Part shown: one piece after another, positions 1 through 6,540 of the stretch
Position numbering within the stretch: position 1 is the first letter of the stretch
Layout of the letters: every line of letters begins with the position of its first letter
Assembly: GCA_027451305.1 (NCBI GenBank)
Contig: DAIDJQ010000194.1
Coordinates: 1 to 8,494 of the forward strand
Length of the DNA stretch: 8,494 bases
Direction: 5' to 3'
From: Cellulomonas sp.
Lineage (GTDB): Bacteria; Actinomycetota; Actinomycetes; Actinomycetales; Cellulomonadaceae
The notes under the pieces: model-generated
What the model saw: only the letters and a program-made list of their open reading frames with translations
The model's database searches: none
Told to the model about the DNA's origin: nothing
Translations under genes and position numbers: made by a program

Positions 1-7
1 GTGTCAT
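1..7 (-). CDS. First codons of a gene after tadB, probably tadC (cut by window edge)
   Basis: An ATG at 7-5 overlaps the TGA stop of the TadB gene (6-4) in an ATGA junction, the same coupling seen between the preceding genes of the operon. Only Met-Thr and one more base are visible. In Tad loci the gene after tadB is usually tadC, a second T2SSF-domain membrane protein, so that is the expected product. The identity is inferred from gene order alone. Confidence 0.4.
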
Positions 8-852
8 GACGCGCCTCCCGGTCGGGTGTCGGTGAGGAACCGGGGCGCCGGTGGGGTCAACGTGAGGGCACGCATCCACAGCAGGCAGCCGGTGAAGGCG
101 GCGGCGATGAGCAGCAGGACGAGCTGGCCCAGGCCGTCCCGGTAGGGGGCCAGGTAGGTGCCGTTGAGCATGAGTGCCCCGGCGACTCCGAGGGTGATGA
201 GGGTGACCAGGCGGGCGGTGGAGCGGGGTTTGGCGCGTTCGGCCTCGATCCGGCGGCGGGCGGCGACCTCGTCGCCGACCGACCCGGCCACCGCGGTCAG
301 CACCCCCGACAGGCCCGGACCCCGGCGCCGGGAGGCGAGCAGCAAGGTGGCCACGACCAGGTCGCCGGCGGTGTCGTCCAGGTCGTCGGCGAACGCGCGT
401 AGCGCCTGCTCGGTGGGCCAGCGGGCCGACAACCGCGCCACCAGCCCGCTCACCTCCCCGTGGAGGGGTGGTGGGCAGGTGGTGGCCGAGGCGGTCAGGG
501 CCTGTTCGAGGCCGACGCCGGTGGCCAGGACGTCGGCCAGTCGGCGGGTCCACTCCTCGATCGCCTCGACCCGGTCGATCGCCCGGGCGGCGACCTTGGC
601 GGAGCCGAGCAGGTAGGGCAGGCCGACGATCGTCGCGGCCACGATCAGCCCGGCCGCCGGCCACCGCGAGACCGCCCAGACGAGAAGCCCGGTGCCGCCA
701 CCAAGCAGCCACCGCCCTCGCGCCCACCCGACCGGTCGTCGCGCCCGCCAGGGTCGGGGCGGCGCTGGTTCGGCGTGGCGAAGCCCAACGATCGCCAGCA
801 GGATCCCGCCGACGAGCAAGGCGCCGGCGGTACCGGCCAGCACGGCGGTCAT
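4..852 (-). CDS. tadB: TadB-like type II secretion F-domain membrane protein
   Basis: This 282-residue protein is probably the inner-membrane platform of a Tad (Flp-pilus type) machine, working with the TadA ATPase encoded just upstream. Hydrophobic segments lie at about residues 4-24, 45-61, 66-84, 213-229 and 241-262. Between the third and fourth is a cytoplasmic T2SSF-type region at about 96-207, starting with an Ile-Glu-Glu-Trp-Thr-Arg-Arg-Leu stretch. It contains the conserved-looking Thr-Gly-Val-Gly-Leu-Glu-Gln-Ala-Leu segment and ends in a charged helix with Glu-Ala-Glu-Arg-Ala-Lys. The start ATG at 852-850 overlaps the tadA stop (ATGA), which decides against the longer in-frame extension into tadA. 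The stop overlaps the next start. TadB rather than TadC is chosen by position directly after tadA; the two are paralogues. Confidence 0.85.
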   Translation of the reverse strand: MTAVLAGTAGALLVGGILLAIVGLRHAEPAPPRPWRARRPVGWARGRWLLGGGTGLLVWAVSRWPAAGLIVAATIVGLPYLLGSAKVAARAIDRVEAIEEWTRRLADVLATGVGLEQALTASATTCPPPLHGEVSGLVARLSARWPTEQALRAFADDLDDTAGDLVVATLLLASRRRGPGLSGVLTAVAGSVGDEVAARRRIEAERAKPRSTARLVTLITLGVAGALMLNGTYLAPYRDGLGQLVLLLIAAAFTGCLLWMRALTLTPPAPRFLTDTRPGGAS

Positions 853-2288
853 GAAGCACCGTCCAGGGGTGAGGTCCAGGTGCCGTACCGGTGGTCGAGC
901 AGGTGCTCGTCGAACCCGACCCGCACCAGATCGGATAGACAGGCGGGCCGGTGCAGTGGGACGGCGCGCCCGTCGGGGCCCGGGCCGAAGACGGTCGTGA
1001 TCGCGGGCCGGTTGTTCTCCCCGAGCCCGGCGATCTCCAACACCTGGGAGACGAACCGGTGCCGGCGACCCGCCTCGGTGAGCAGCTCGATGTGGACCAC
1101 CAGGTCGACCGACCCGGCGAGCAGCCGGTAAGCGAAGGTGTCGGTCATGTGGATGCCCGCCGACAGGCACAAGGTGACGATCCGGTCGACCGCGTGGGAG
1201 GCGGTGCGGGCGTGCAGGGTGCACAGCGACCCGTCCCCGGTCGACATGGCCTCGAGCATCGGGAGAACCTCGGGGCCGCGTACCTCCCCGACGATGATCC
1301 GCCGCAGGTTGAGTCGCAGGGCGTCTACGACGAGGTCGGAGAGCGATACCTCGCCGGCGCGGCGTCCGCCGGTGTCCTGTTCGGCCGAGCCCTCCCGGGC
1401 CTCCATCGCCACCACCCGTGGGTGGCGGTCGGGCAGGTCGTGCAGGTGCAGCTCGAGTTCCTTCTCGATGGTCGCGAACCGCTCCATCGGGTCGAACTCG
1501 TTGGCCAACGCCCGGATCAGCGTCGTCTTGCCCGCGTTCTGCAGGCCGGTGACCACGATGTTCTTGCCCGCGTGGACGGCGGCCCGCAGGAAGGCGGCCA
1601 GCACCGAGTCCAGGGTGCCCAACCGGATCAGGTCGTCCAGGTCGACGTCACGCACCCGGTGGCGGCGGATCACCACGTGCGGCTTGGGGGTCGTCCAGGC
1701 CACGGCCGCCAACCGCGAGCCGTCCTCCAGGCGCAGGTGAAGGGCCGGGTGGGCGGAGGTGAACGTGCGCTCGGCCGATCCGGTGCGGGCTGCGAGCAGT
1801 TGCAGGATCTCGATCAGCTCGGCGTCAGAGTCCGCGACCGGTGCCGCTTGCTCGTCGTGGCCGTCGGCGTAGGAGACCCACACCTGCTCGTGCCCGTCGA
1901 CCTCGATGTTCTCCACCGCCGGGTCGTCGATCAGCGGCTGCAAGCGCCCCAATCCGAACAGGGCGGCCATCACCGCCCGGCCCGTGGCCATCTCCACCTC
2001 GACCGACCACGGCTGTTCACCGCGGCGCACCCGCTCGCGGCCCTGCTCACCCAGCTCGGCCGCGATCAGGGACCGCGCCAGCTCCCGGCGTGCCTCCGGC
2101 GCGTCCACCGGCTGGGCCTGCAGCCGCTCCGCCAGACGTGCGGAGACGACGCCGCGGACCTGACGCACGACGACCGGGTCCGCGACCGCGAGCACCGGTC
2201 CGCCCGGGGTCACGGCCGGGATCGCGGTCGGCAGGCGACCGTCGCTGTTCACCGCGACGGTGCGGGGCCGCTCGTCCAGCCCGGTCAT
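849..2288 (-). CDS. tadA: TadA/CpaF-family secretion ATPase
   Basis: This 479-residue protein is a hexameric-type secretion ATPase of the TadA/CpaF branch (VirB11/PilB superfamily), which powers assembly or export by Tad pili from the cytoplasmic face of the membrane. Visible motifs are a Walker A at residues 248-255 (Gly-Leu-Gln-Asn-Ala-Gly-Lys-Thr), an acidic region at 273-284 (Thr-Ile-Glu-Lys-Glu-Leu-Glu-Leu), a Walker B at about 331-336 (Ile-Ile-Val-Gly-Glu-Val) followed by Arg-Gly-Pro-Glu, and a His box around His359 (Leu-Cys-Thr-Leu-His-Ala). An N-terminal sensor-like region at 100-215 precedes the RecA-like core, and about 50 residues follow the core at the C terminus. The ATG at 2288 overlaps the stop of the upstream CpaE-like gene (ATGA). 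All catalytic motifs look intact, in contrast to the ParA-like neighbour. Confidence 0.93.
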   Translation of the reverse strand: MTGLDERPRTVAVNSDGRLPTAIPAVTPGGPVLAVADPVVVRQVRGVVSARLAERLQAQPVDAPEARRELARSLIAAELGEQGRERVRRGEQPWSVEVEMATGRAVMAALFGLGRLQPLIDDPAVENIEVDGHEQVWVSYADGHDEQAAPVADSDAELIEILQLLAARTGSAERTFTSAHPALHLRLEDGSRLAAVAWTTPKPHVVIRRHRVRDVDLDDLIRLGTLDSVLAAFLRAAVHAGKNIVVTGLQNAGKTTLIRALANEFDPMERFATIEKELELHLHDLPDRHPRVVAMEAREGSAEQDTGGRRAGEVSLSDLVVDALRLNLRRIIVGEVRGPEVLPMLEAMSTGDGSLCTLHARTASHAVDRIVTLCLSAGIHMTDTFAYRLLAGSVDLVVHIELLTEAGRRHRFVSQVLEIAGLGENNRPAITTVFGPGPDGRAVPLHRPACLSDLVRVGFDEHLLDHRYGTWTSPLDGAS

Positions 2289-3052
2289 GACGTCACCGGC
2301 TGCGGTTCGGGCACCAGCTCGGTCAAGCGGTCGACGATCGCCCGCGCGGCGCGCATCAGCGAGGACCTCTCCAAGCGCGCGCCTCGGCCGGAGCCGTCGA
2401 GCAGTGCCCGGGCCGCCCACTCATCGCGGGGAAGCGTGAGCACGTCACGCACGCCCAGCGCGCCGGCGATCTCGCCGGTCGAGTAGGGGCCAGGGTCGAC
2501 GACCAGACCCACCGGAGCCGAACGCCCCGCCCTAGTCGAGGCCAGCGTCCGCACCGCCGCAGTCGCAGGCAGGACCGAGGCCACGTCGCCGCGGGCGACG
2601 AGCAGCAGCAGATCCGCCTCGGCGAACCACGGGGTTGGCTCGTACCGGTGCCCGACCCTGCCCACGTCGACCAGCACGTCGACGCCCTGCGTGGACAGGT
2701 CACGTGCGACATCGACCAGGGCAGTCCACGTCGCCCCCAGGGGCCGGGCCTGGACCGGGTCGACCACGCCGGGCAGCACCATCCGGGTCGAGGCCTCGTC
2801 GAGCGCGACGGCGCAGCCGATGACCTGTTCGCCGGTCAAGGGCGGGTGGACGGCTGCCAGCACCGACACCCCGGTCGAGTCCGGGACGCCGGCCCGCAGC
2901 GGCCCGGTCAGCAGCCCCGAGCCGGCCGGGTCGGCATCCACGAGCAGCACCCGACGACCGGGGCGCGCCAGCGGCCACGCCCAGGCCATCGCCAGGGCGC
3001 TCGTCGTGACCCCCGGCGCCCCGTGCGCCGAGGCCAGGGCCACGACGCTCAC
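2285..3052 (-). CDS. CpaE/MinD-like ParA-family protein with degenerate P-loop
   Basis: This 255-residue protein resembles the CpaE/TadZ and MinD-type members of the ParA superfamily, which position Tad machines in the cell. The N terminus runs into a Walker A-like loop at residues 9-17 (Ala-His-Gly-Ala-Pro-Gly-Val-Thr-Thr). It has neither the signature lysine nor the P-loop lysine of ParA/MinD proteins. A Walker A'-like segment is present at 34-41 (Val-Leu-Leu-Val-Asp-Ala-Asp-Pro). A hydrophobic strand at about 150-156 (Leu-Leu-Leu-Leu-Val-Ala-Arg) fits the later core of the fold. It starts with GTG at 3052, overlapping the SAF gene stop by four bases, and its stop overlaps tadA. I infer a binding or localisation role rather than efficient ATP hydrolysis. 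A plasmid-partition ParA is less likely because no ParB gene is adjacent and it sits inside a Tad operon. Confidence 0.8.
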   Translation of the reverse strand: MSVVALASAHGAPGVTTSALAMAWAWPLARPGRRVLLVDADPAGSGLLTGPLRAGVPDSTGVSVLAAVHPPLTGEQVIGCAVALDEASTRMVLPGVVDPVQARPLGATWTALVDVARDLSTQGVDVLVDVGRVGHRYEPTPWFAEADLLLLVARGDVASVLPATAAVRTLASTRAGRSAPVGLVVDPGPYSTGEIAGALGVRDVLTLPRDEWAARALLDGSGRGARLERSSLMRAARAIVDRLTELVPEPQPVTS

Positions 3053-3726
3053 GGCGTCACCGCCGGCAGCACGACCAGGGCGAACCGGCCCGTCGCCGCC
3101 CGCATCGCCAACGCCGGCCCGTCCGCGCTGGCGGCCGTCACGTCGATGACGACCGTACCGTTGACGTCCGGCGGGCCGACCCGCACCACCTGAGCGGCGA
3201 ACGTGGCTGGCGCCCCCGCCACCGGATCGGCGCCCGTTGGCGGTGCATCCACGACGAGCAGCCGGTCCTTGGCTCGCAGGCCGCCGGCGGGCATGCGCCC
3301 CGCCGGGACCGGCAGCGGCACCAGCACCTCGTCGGTCGTCAGCACACCCGCGGCGGTGACCTCACCGCGGGTCAGCAGCTGTCCGCGGGTCAGGTTCGTG
3401 GTCGCGGTCTGCCCGACGAGGGTGGCAGCGTCGGCAGCCGGGACCGTCGGCACCGATGGATCCACGCTCACCGCCGTCGTGGTCAGATCCGTCTGGGTCA
3501 GGATCGTTCCGTAGGGCACGTCGTGGGCGAGCATCACCACCGGCACTCGATGCCCGGAGGCCGAGACCAGCCAGATCGCCGTCAGCGCTCCCAACGCCAC
3601 CATCGCCAGGCCGGCCACCAACAGTGCGGGTCGTCGTCGGCCGCGAGGTGCGACGACGGCGGCGGGCCGCAGCTCGGTCGCCGCCGACCATCCGTCGAGC
3701 CCCTTACGTTCGCTCGTCGTCGTCAT
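3049..3726 (-). CDS. SAF-domain membrane protein, CpaB/RcpC-like
   Basis: This 225-residue protein has a basic cytoplasmic N terminus (an Arg-rich patch at 29-32), one transmembrane helix at about residues 33-55 and an external SAF-like domain at about 61-122. The domain contains a Val-Pro-Tyr-Gly-Thr-Ile-Leu motif at about 70-76 (the usual entry turn of SAF domains) and Leu-Thr-Arg-Gly-Gln-Leu-Leu-Thr-Arg-Gly at about 112-121. A beta-rich C-terminal part follows. The family relative in Tad loci is CpaB/RcpC, an envelope component of the pilus system. The ATG at 3726 is supported by a strong GGGAGG a few bases upstream, so the longer in-frame extension to 3804 is rejected. A 46-bp gap with a hairpin separates it from the upstream secreted-protein gene, while its stop overlaps the next start by four bases. 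Confidence 0.82.
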   Translation of the reverse strand: MTTTSERKGLDGWSAATELRPAAVVAPRGRRRPALLVAGLAMVALGALTAIWLVSASGHRVPVVMLAHDVPYGTILTQTDLTTTAVSVDPSVPTVPAADAATLVGQTATTNLTRGQLLTRGEVTAAGVLTTDEVLVPLPVPAGRMPAGGLRAKDRLLVVDAPPTGADPVAGAPATFAAQVVRVGPPDVNGTVVIDVTAASADGPALAMRAATGRFALVVLPAVTP

Positions 3727-3743
3727 CGTCACCCTCCCTGCAA

Positions 3744-3759
3744 GCCGCCTCCCGGCGGC
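3744..3759 (-). other. Intercistronic hairpin with GNRA-type loop
   Basis: A perfect 6-bp stem (GCCGCC/GGCGGC) with a GGGA loop on the minus strand sits between the stop of the secreted-protein gene (3773) and the ribosome binding site of the SAF gene. It lacks a following U-tract, so it is not a convincing terminator. It could set relative expression within the operon by attenuation or mRNA end protection; that role is inference. Confidence 0.4.
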
Positions 3760-3772
3760 CCCTGTCACTGGA

Positions 3773-4696
3773 TCAGCCGGTGGTGATGAGCACCTGCACC
3801 TCACCCACGCGCACGTGCCCGGTCGAGGTCCGGGTCACCGTCAACGACCCCGACGTCCCCCCGCCGGTCCAGGTCACGTCCCACGTCGTCGTCGCCGTCA
3901 CCGTGTAGGCCAGGTCCGGCTGGTCGGCCGACGACCGGTCGTAGATGTGCTGACACGTCGGGCTCGTCACCCCGCCCGTGTAGTACGGGGTGCCCGGGTT
4001 ACGGCACGTCTCCGAACGACCGTCGCCGGTGTCCCACACGATCTGCCGCGCCTGCGCCCTAGCCGTCACCGACAACCCCGGCACCGACGCCGTGGCCGAG
4101 TTCGGACCCCACGTCGTGGCCGACACCGCGGTCCACAACCACACCGGCACGCCGACCGTGGCGAACTTGTCCGCCGGGATCGACATCTCGATCTCCGGCC
4201 CGGTCAACGCCATCTGGTCCACCGCCTGCTGCGCCAGCTGCGCCGGCGTCACCGTGGTCCCCCCGTAGCCGGGCGGCGGTGTGGCCCGCCATGCCCACCC
4301 GCCATTGCTGCTGTTCGGATACAGGGGCAGGCAGGTGACCTGGTAGATCGCGCCATTCGGATAGTGCCCCTGCCAGATCACACTGTCCGGCGGCTGGGAG
4401 GCGAGCGGCTTCCAGTAGCAGCTGCTGGCGTCGTCCCACCAGCCGGAAGCCGGGTCATAGCACGCGACCTTCTCGCCAGTCGCCGCCACGGTGCACTGGC
4501 GAGGGCCGGCGCCGGCTTGGCCATCGCTCGGGGGTGCTGGCGCTGCTGACTGACCCGGGTCGACCGCTTGGACGTAGCAGAACTGGACGCCCGGCGGGCA
4601 CGTCACATCGGACGGCGGCGCGGCGTTCGCTGCCGCCGCCGACGCCAGCATCCCGACGATCGCAAGAGCGCCCGCGGCCAACGATCGCCTCAGCAC
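3773..4696 (-). CDS. Secreted Cys-rich beta-domain protein of the Tad-like operon
   Basis: The 307-residue product begins with an Arg-Arg pair and a hydrophobic segment ending in Ala-Asn-Ala at about residue 25, a good signal peptide with a probable cleavage site there. The predicted mature part has eight cysteines, consistent with disulfides outside the cell. It also has a Pro/Gly-rich region near residues 40-60 and 130-145, and a C-terminal half that looks beta-rich and Ig/PKD-like, with a Trp-Asp-Thr-Gly-Asp-Gly turn and many Thr/Val alternations. I recall similar proteins next to actinobacterial SAF/CpaE/TadA genes but know no defined function. The GTG at 4696 overlaps the lipoprotein stop by seven bases and gives a normal signal peptide; an earlier in-frame GTG at 4735 is possible but would add a poorer N terminus. 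It may be an adhesin, tip or envelope component of the machine. Confidence 0.75.
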   Translation of the reverse strand: MLRRSLAAGALAIVGMLASAAAANAAPPSDVTCPPGVQFCYVQAVDPGQSAAPAPPSDGQAGAGPRQCTVAATGEKVACYDPASGWWDDASSCYWKPLASQPPDSVIWQGHYPNGAIYQVTCLPLYPNSSNGGWAWRATPPPGYGGTTVTPAQLAQQAVDQMALTGPEIEMSIPADKFATVGVPVWLWTAVSATTWGPNSATASVPGLSVTARAQARQIVWDTGDGRSETCRNPGTPYYTGGVTSPTCQHIYDRSSADQPDLAYTVTATTTWDVTWTGGGTSGSLTVTRTSTGHVRVGEVQVLITTG

Positions 4697-5295
4697 GGGG
4701 TGTCCCGATTGACGACCGAGGCGTTGATGACCCACCGGTTGTCGTAGAAGAGCGCTGTGGACTTCGTGACGAGCCTCGGCGCCTGACCCGGCGCGGCCGC
4801 TGACTTCCCGGTCGCGGTGTACACGGGCTGCCAGTCCGTCGAGTCGACGCAGTCGGTGATGGAAGCCGACTGACCGGGCACGACGTCGCTGACCTTGGGC
4901 GCCAGGGCCGGGTGACCGTGTACGGCGATGCCGTTGCGCTGCATGTCGAACGCGGTCGAGTAGACCTCAGACTGGGCGGTGTCCACGGCGTAGAGCGCGA
5001 ACTGCGTCCACAGACCTTCGAACGGTGCGCTGCCCACGCTCGGTGCAGCGAAGATCTGGACCTTCGTGTCCCAGTAGCCCTGGTACGCCTTGAGGATCGC
5101 TGCCTCGGCCGCGGCCGTCGTCGGGTCGACCGACGGAGCGGAGCTGGGCGTCGGGGATGGCGTCGGGCTCGTCGTCGGAGTAGTGATCACCACACTCGGG
5201 GTCGGTGCTGGCGCCGGGTCGGAGCATGCGGCGAGGAGGGCCGCGACGATCCCGAGCACGATCGCGGCCCCGGAAGTCGTGCGTCGACTTGTCAT
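4690..5295 (-). CDS. Lipoprotein with Pro/Thr/Ser linker, possible NTF2-like fold
   Basis: The 201-residue product has a short basic N terminus, a hydrophobic stretch at 9-23 and a lipobox Leu-Ala-Ala-Cys with the acceptor Cys24, so it should be anchored to the outer face of the cytoplasmic membrane. Residues 25-62 form a Pro/Thr/Ser-rich spacer. The rest is a compact domain beginning with a Tyr-Gln-Gly-Tyr-Trp helix and containing Asp-Cys-Val-Asp near the centre. It ends in Asn-Arg-Trp-Val-Ile-Asn and a C-terminal Cys; the two domain cysteines could pair. The pattern (helix, then strands around Asp-Cys, then a Trp-Val strand) is like the NTF2-like lipoproteins common in actinobacteria, but I assign this only tentatively. 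The ATG at 5295 has a GGGAG about eight bases upstream. The stop overlaps the next gene, so the two exported proteins are probably made together. Confidence 0.78.
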   Translation of the reverse strand: MTSRRTTSGAAIVLGIVAALLAACSDPAPAPTPSVVITTPTTSPTPSPTPSSAPSVDPTTAAAEAAILKAYQGYWDTKVQIFAAPSVGSAPFEGLWTQFALYAVDTAQSEVYSTAFDMQRNGIAVHGHPALAPKVSDVVPGQSASITDCVDSTDWQPVYTATGKSAAAPGQAPRLVTKSTALFYDNRWVINASVVNRDTPC

Positions 5296-5446
5296 CGGCG
5301 TACTCCCGCTCTCCGGGCGGCCCGCCTGCCCCACGGGTCGACCCGACTTCGGCGTCGGTCCGCACATTGCACAACGCGCCGCGGAGACACGCACCTAGAC
5401 CCTCGTCCAACTAGCGGTTCTGGCGCCTCGCTCATGACCCGAGGAA

Positions 5447-5464
5447 GCGCGCGACCGAGCGCGC
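5447..5464 (-). other. GCGCGC hairpin between the unknown gene and the lipoprotein gene
   Basis: Two GCGCGC blocks flank a 6-base spacer, about 35 bases past the stop of the unknown gene at 5499. The stem is strong but has no U-tract. The 203-bp gap around it (5296-5498) holds no gene I accept and no clear promoter, although it is the natural place for the start of the Tad-like operon transcript. The hairpin might mark the end of the preceding transcript; this is weak. Confidence 0.3.
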
Positions 5465-5498
5465 GGCGACGAGCCAGGCTCCGTTCTGTGGACATCTC

Positions 5499-6347
5499 TC
5501 AGCCCGCCTCGAGCTGTGGATAACCGGAGGCGAACTCGTCGTCCGCCCGCAGCGCGGTCAGGACCGGTGAACGGAGTCGGCGTACCCGCGTGCAGCGCAG
5601 CGCCGCTCGCATCGCGCGGCGGTGCCTGGCGTCAGGTCCGTCCAGGAGCATCCGGGCCAGCAAGCCGGGCCACGTCGGCGTACCGAGGAGGGCGACGCAC
5701 AGGCGGCGCGCCTGCCACGGCGGCAGGTCCAGATGGGCGGCCATCGAACGCCAGCCGACCGAGATCCAGCCTCGACGGCTGCCCGGCTCCGGCATGTCGG
5801 CGACCTCGGCGACGATCTTGAGTGCCACATCGGGCGGCCAGCCGACGTCGCACAGCGCCGCGACCGCCGCCTCATAGGCATCGGGCAGCGTCAGGACGAA
5901 GGGCGGCCGTTCGGCGGGAGAGGCGTCGAGCCCGAGCGCGAAGAGGATGTCCAGCCCGGCGAGCTGCGGTACGCCGCTGCGGGCAAGGCGCCAAGCACCG
6001 TGTGCCTCCACGCCGTACCGGGCAGAGACGACCTCACCGGTCACCGCGCGTTGCGCCGCCCGCCAGACGACGCCCCATGGCTTGTCCGTGCGGCGCAGGT
6101 CCTGAAAGGCCAGCACCTCCCAGGCGGCCTGCCACGCCGAGGCCTCGGCCTGGCTCGCCGCCAGCCCCCGCAGCCCGGCCCCGACAGCCAGCGGCCGTGC
6201 CAGCCGTTCGCGGACGAAGGAGAGGAGCCGCCGACCTGTTGGGCCGTCCCAACCCTCCTGCGAGACGTGCTCGAGCATCGTCAGCAGCTCGGCGTTGTCG
6301 CGCGGTGCGGCCGACGCCATCGCGCCGGCACTCTCGCTCACAGCCAT
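5499..6347 (-). CDS. Unrecognised 282-residue protein, candidate element regulator
   Basis: I cannot assign a family with confidence. The protein is soluble-looking and helical, without a signal peptide or membrane segment. Residues about 36-105 (from Pro-Thr-Gly-Arg-Arg through Ala-Ser-Ala-Trp-Gln-Ala-Ala-Trp-Glu to Trp-Gly-Val-Val-Trp-Arg-Ala-Ala) faintly recall region 2 of sigma-70-type factors. Residues about 193-222 (Trp-Arg-Ser-Met-Ala-Ala-His-Leu-Asp-Leu, then Trp-Gln-Ala-Arg-Arg-Leu) look like a helix-turn-helix. The C terminus at 240-260 is Arg-rich. The ATG at 6347 is chosen because GGAGG lies five bases upstream; the in-frame extension to 6455 would run into the repeat cluster. Its position directly downstream of six GATAGAC-type repeats suggests that it may bind them, as an autoregulator or replication/transfer initiator. 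Both functions are inference. Confidence 0.72.
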   Translation of the reverse strand: MAVSESAGAMASAAPRDNAELLTMLEHVSQEGWDGPTGRRLLSFVRERLARPLAVGAGLRGLAASQAEASAWQAAWEVLAFQDLRRTDKPWGVVWRAAQRAVTGEVVSARYGVEAHGAWRLARSGVPQLAGLDILFALGLDASPAERPPFVLTLPDAYEAAVAALCDVGWPPDVALKIVAEVADMPEPGSRRGWISVGWRSMAAHLDLPPWQARRLCVALLGTPTWPGLLARMLLDGPDARHRRAMRAALRCTRVRRLRSPVLTALRADDEFASGYPQLEAG

Positions 6348-6389
6348 CGTCGCCTCCAGGTGTCGTAGAGCACCGGAGACGTTCCTCAG

Positions 6390-6540
6390 GGGCGATAGAC
6401 AGACCGATGACACGGACGAAAGCGCAGGTCGCAGCGGGCATAGACAGCGCTTCAAGCCACGATGGGTAGACGGTGTCCGGCGATAGACAACTCCCCCCCA
6501 ACCGCGTCATCGAGTTGTCCATCGGCCCGTCTATCGCCCG
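6390..6540. repeat. Cluster of six GGCGATAGACA-like repeats (iteron or operator)
   Basis: On the plus strand the motif GGGCGATAGACA or a close variant occurs near 6390-6401, 6436-6446 (GGGCATAGACA), 6463-6472 (TGGGTAGACG, the most diverged) and 6479-6490. Two further copies read on the minus strand at 6514-6526 (GATGGACAAC) and 6529-6539 (GGGCGATAGAC). The fourth and fifth copies form an imperfect inverted repeat, with 12-base arms 6482-6493 and 6512-6523 that differ at one position and an 18-base spacer. The cluster lies 45-190 bases upstream of the unknown gene's start. Repeated sites of this kind are used as operators for oligomeric repressors or as iterons of replication origins; the sequence does not tell which. 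Confidence 0.65.

Noticed and set aside
930..943. A CGGATAGACAGG sequence inside tadA resembling the repeat motif
   Set aside because: It lies in the coding sequence for Cys-Leu-Ser-Asp-Leu, is isolated, and lacks the GGGC flank of the clustered copies.
951..2486. Long plus-strand open frame (511 codons) opposite tadA
   Set aside because: It is antisense to a gene with clear Walker and His-box motifs; its translation is rich in Gln, Gly, Arg, Val and His without domain features, as expected from reverse readings of GC-biased coding DNA.
5292..5495. A 67-codon minus-strand frame filling the gap between the unknown gene and the lipoprotein gene, starting 3 bases after one stop and ending in an ATGA overlap with the next start
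   Set aside because: The junctions are suggestive, but the product is mostly Arg/Ala without structure, and G or C at third codon positions is only about two thirds, well below what the accepted genes appear to use. I treat it as chance, with some doubt.
6348..6455. Upstream start for the unknown gene at 6455
   Set aside because: The ATG at 6347 has GGAGG at ideal spacing; the extension would read through two repeat copies and gives a Cys/Leu/Ser-rich stretch unlike the rest of the protein.
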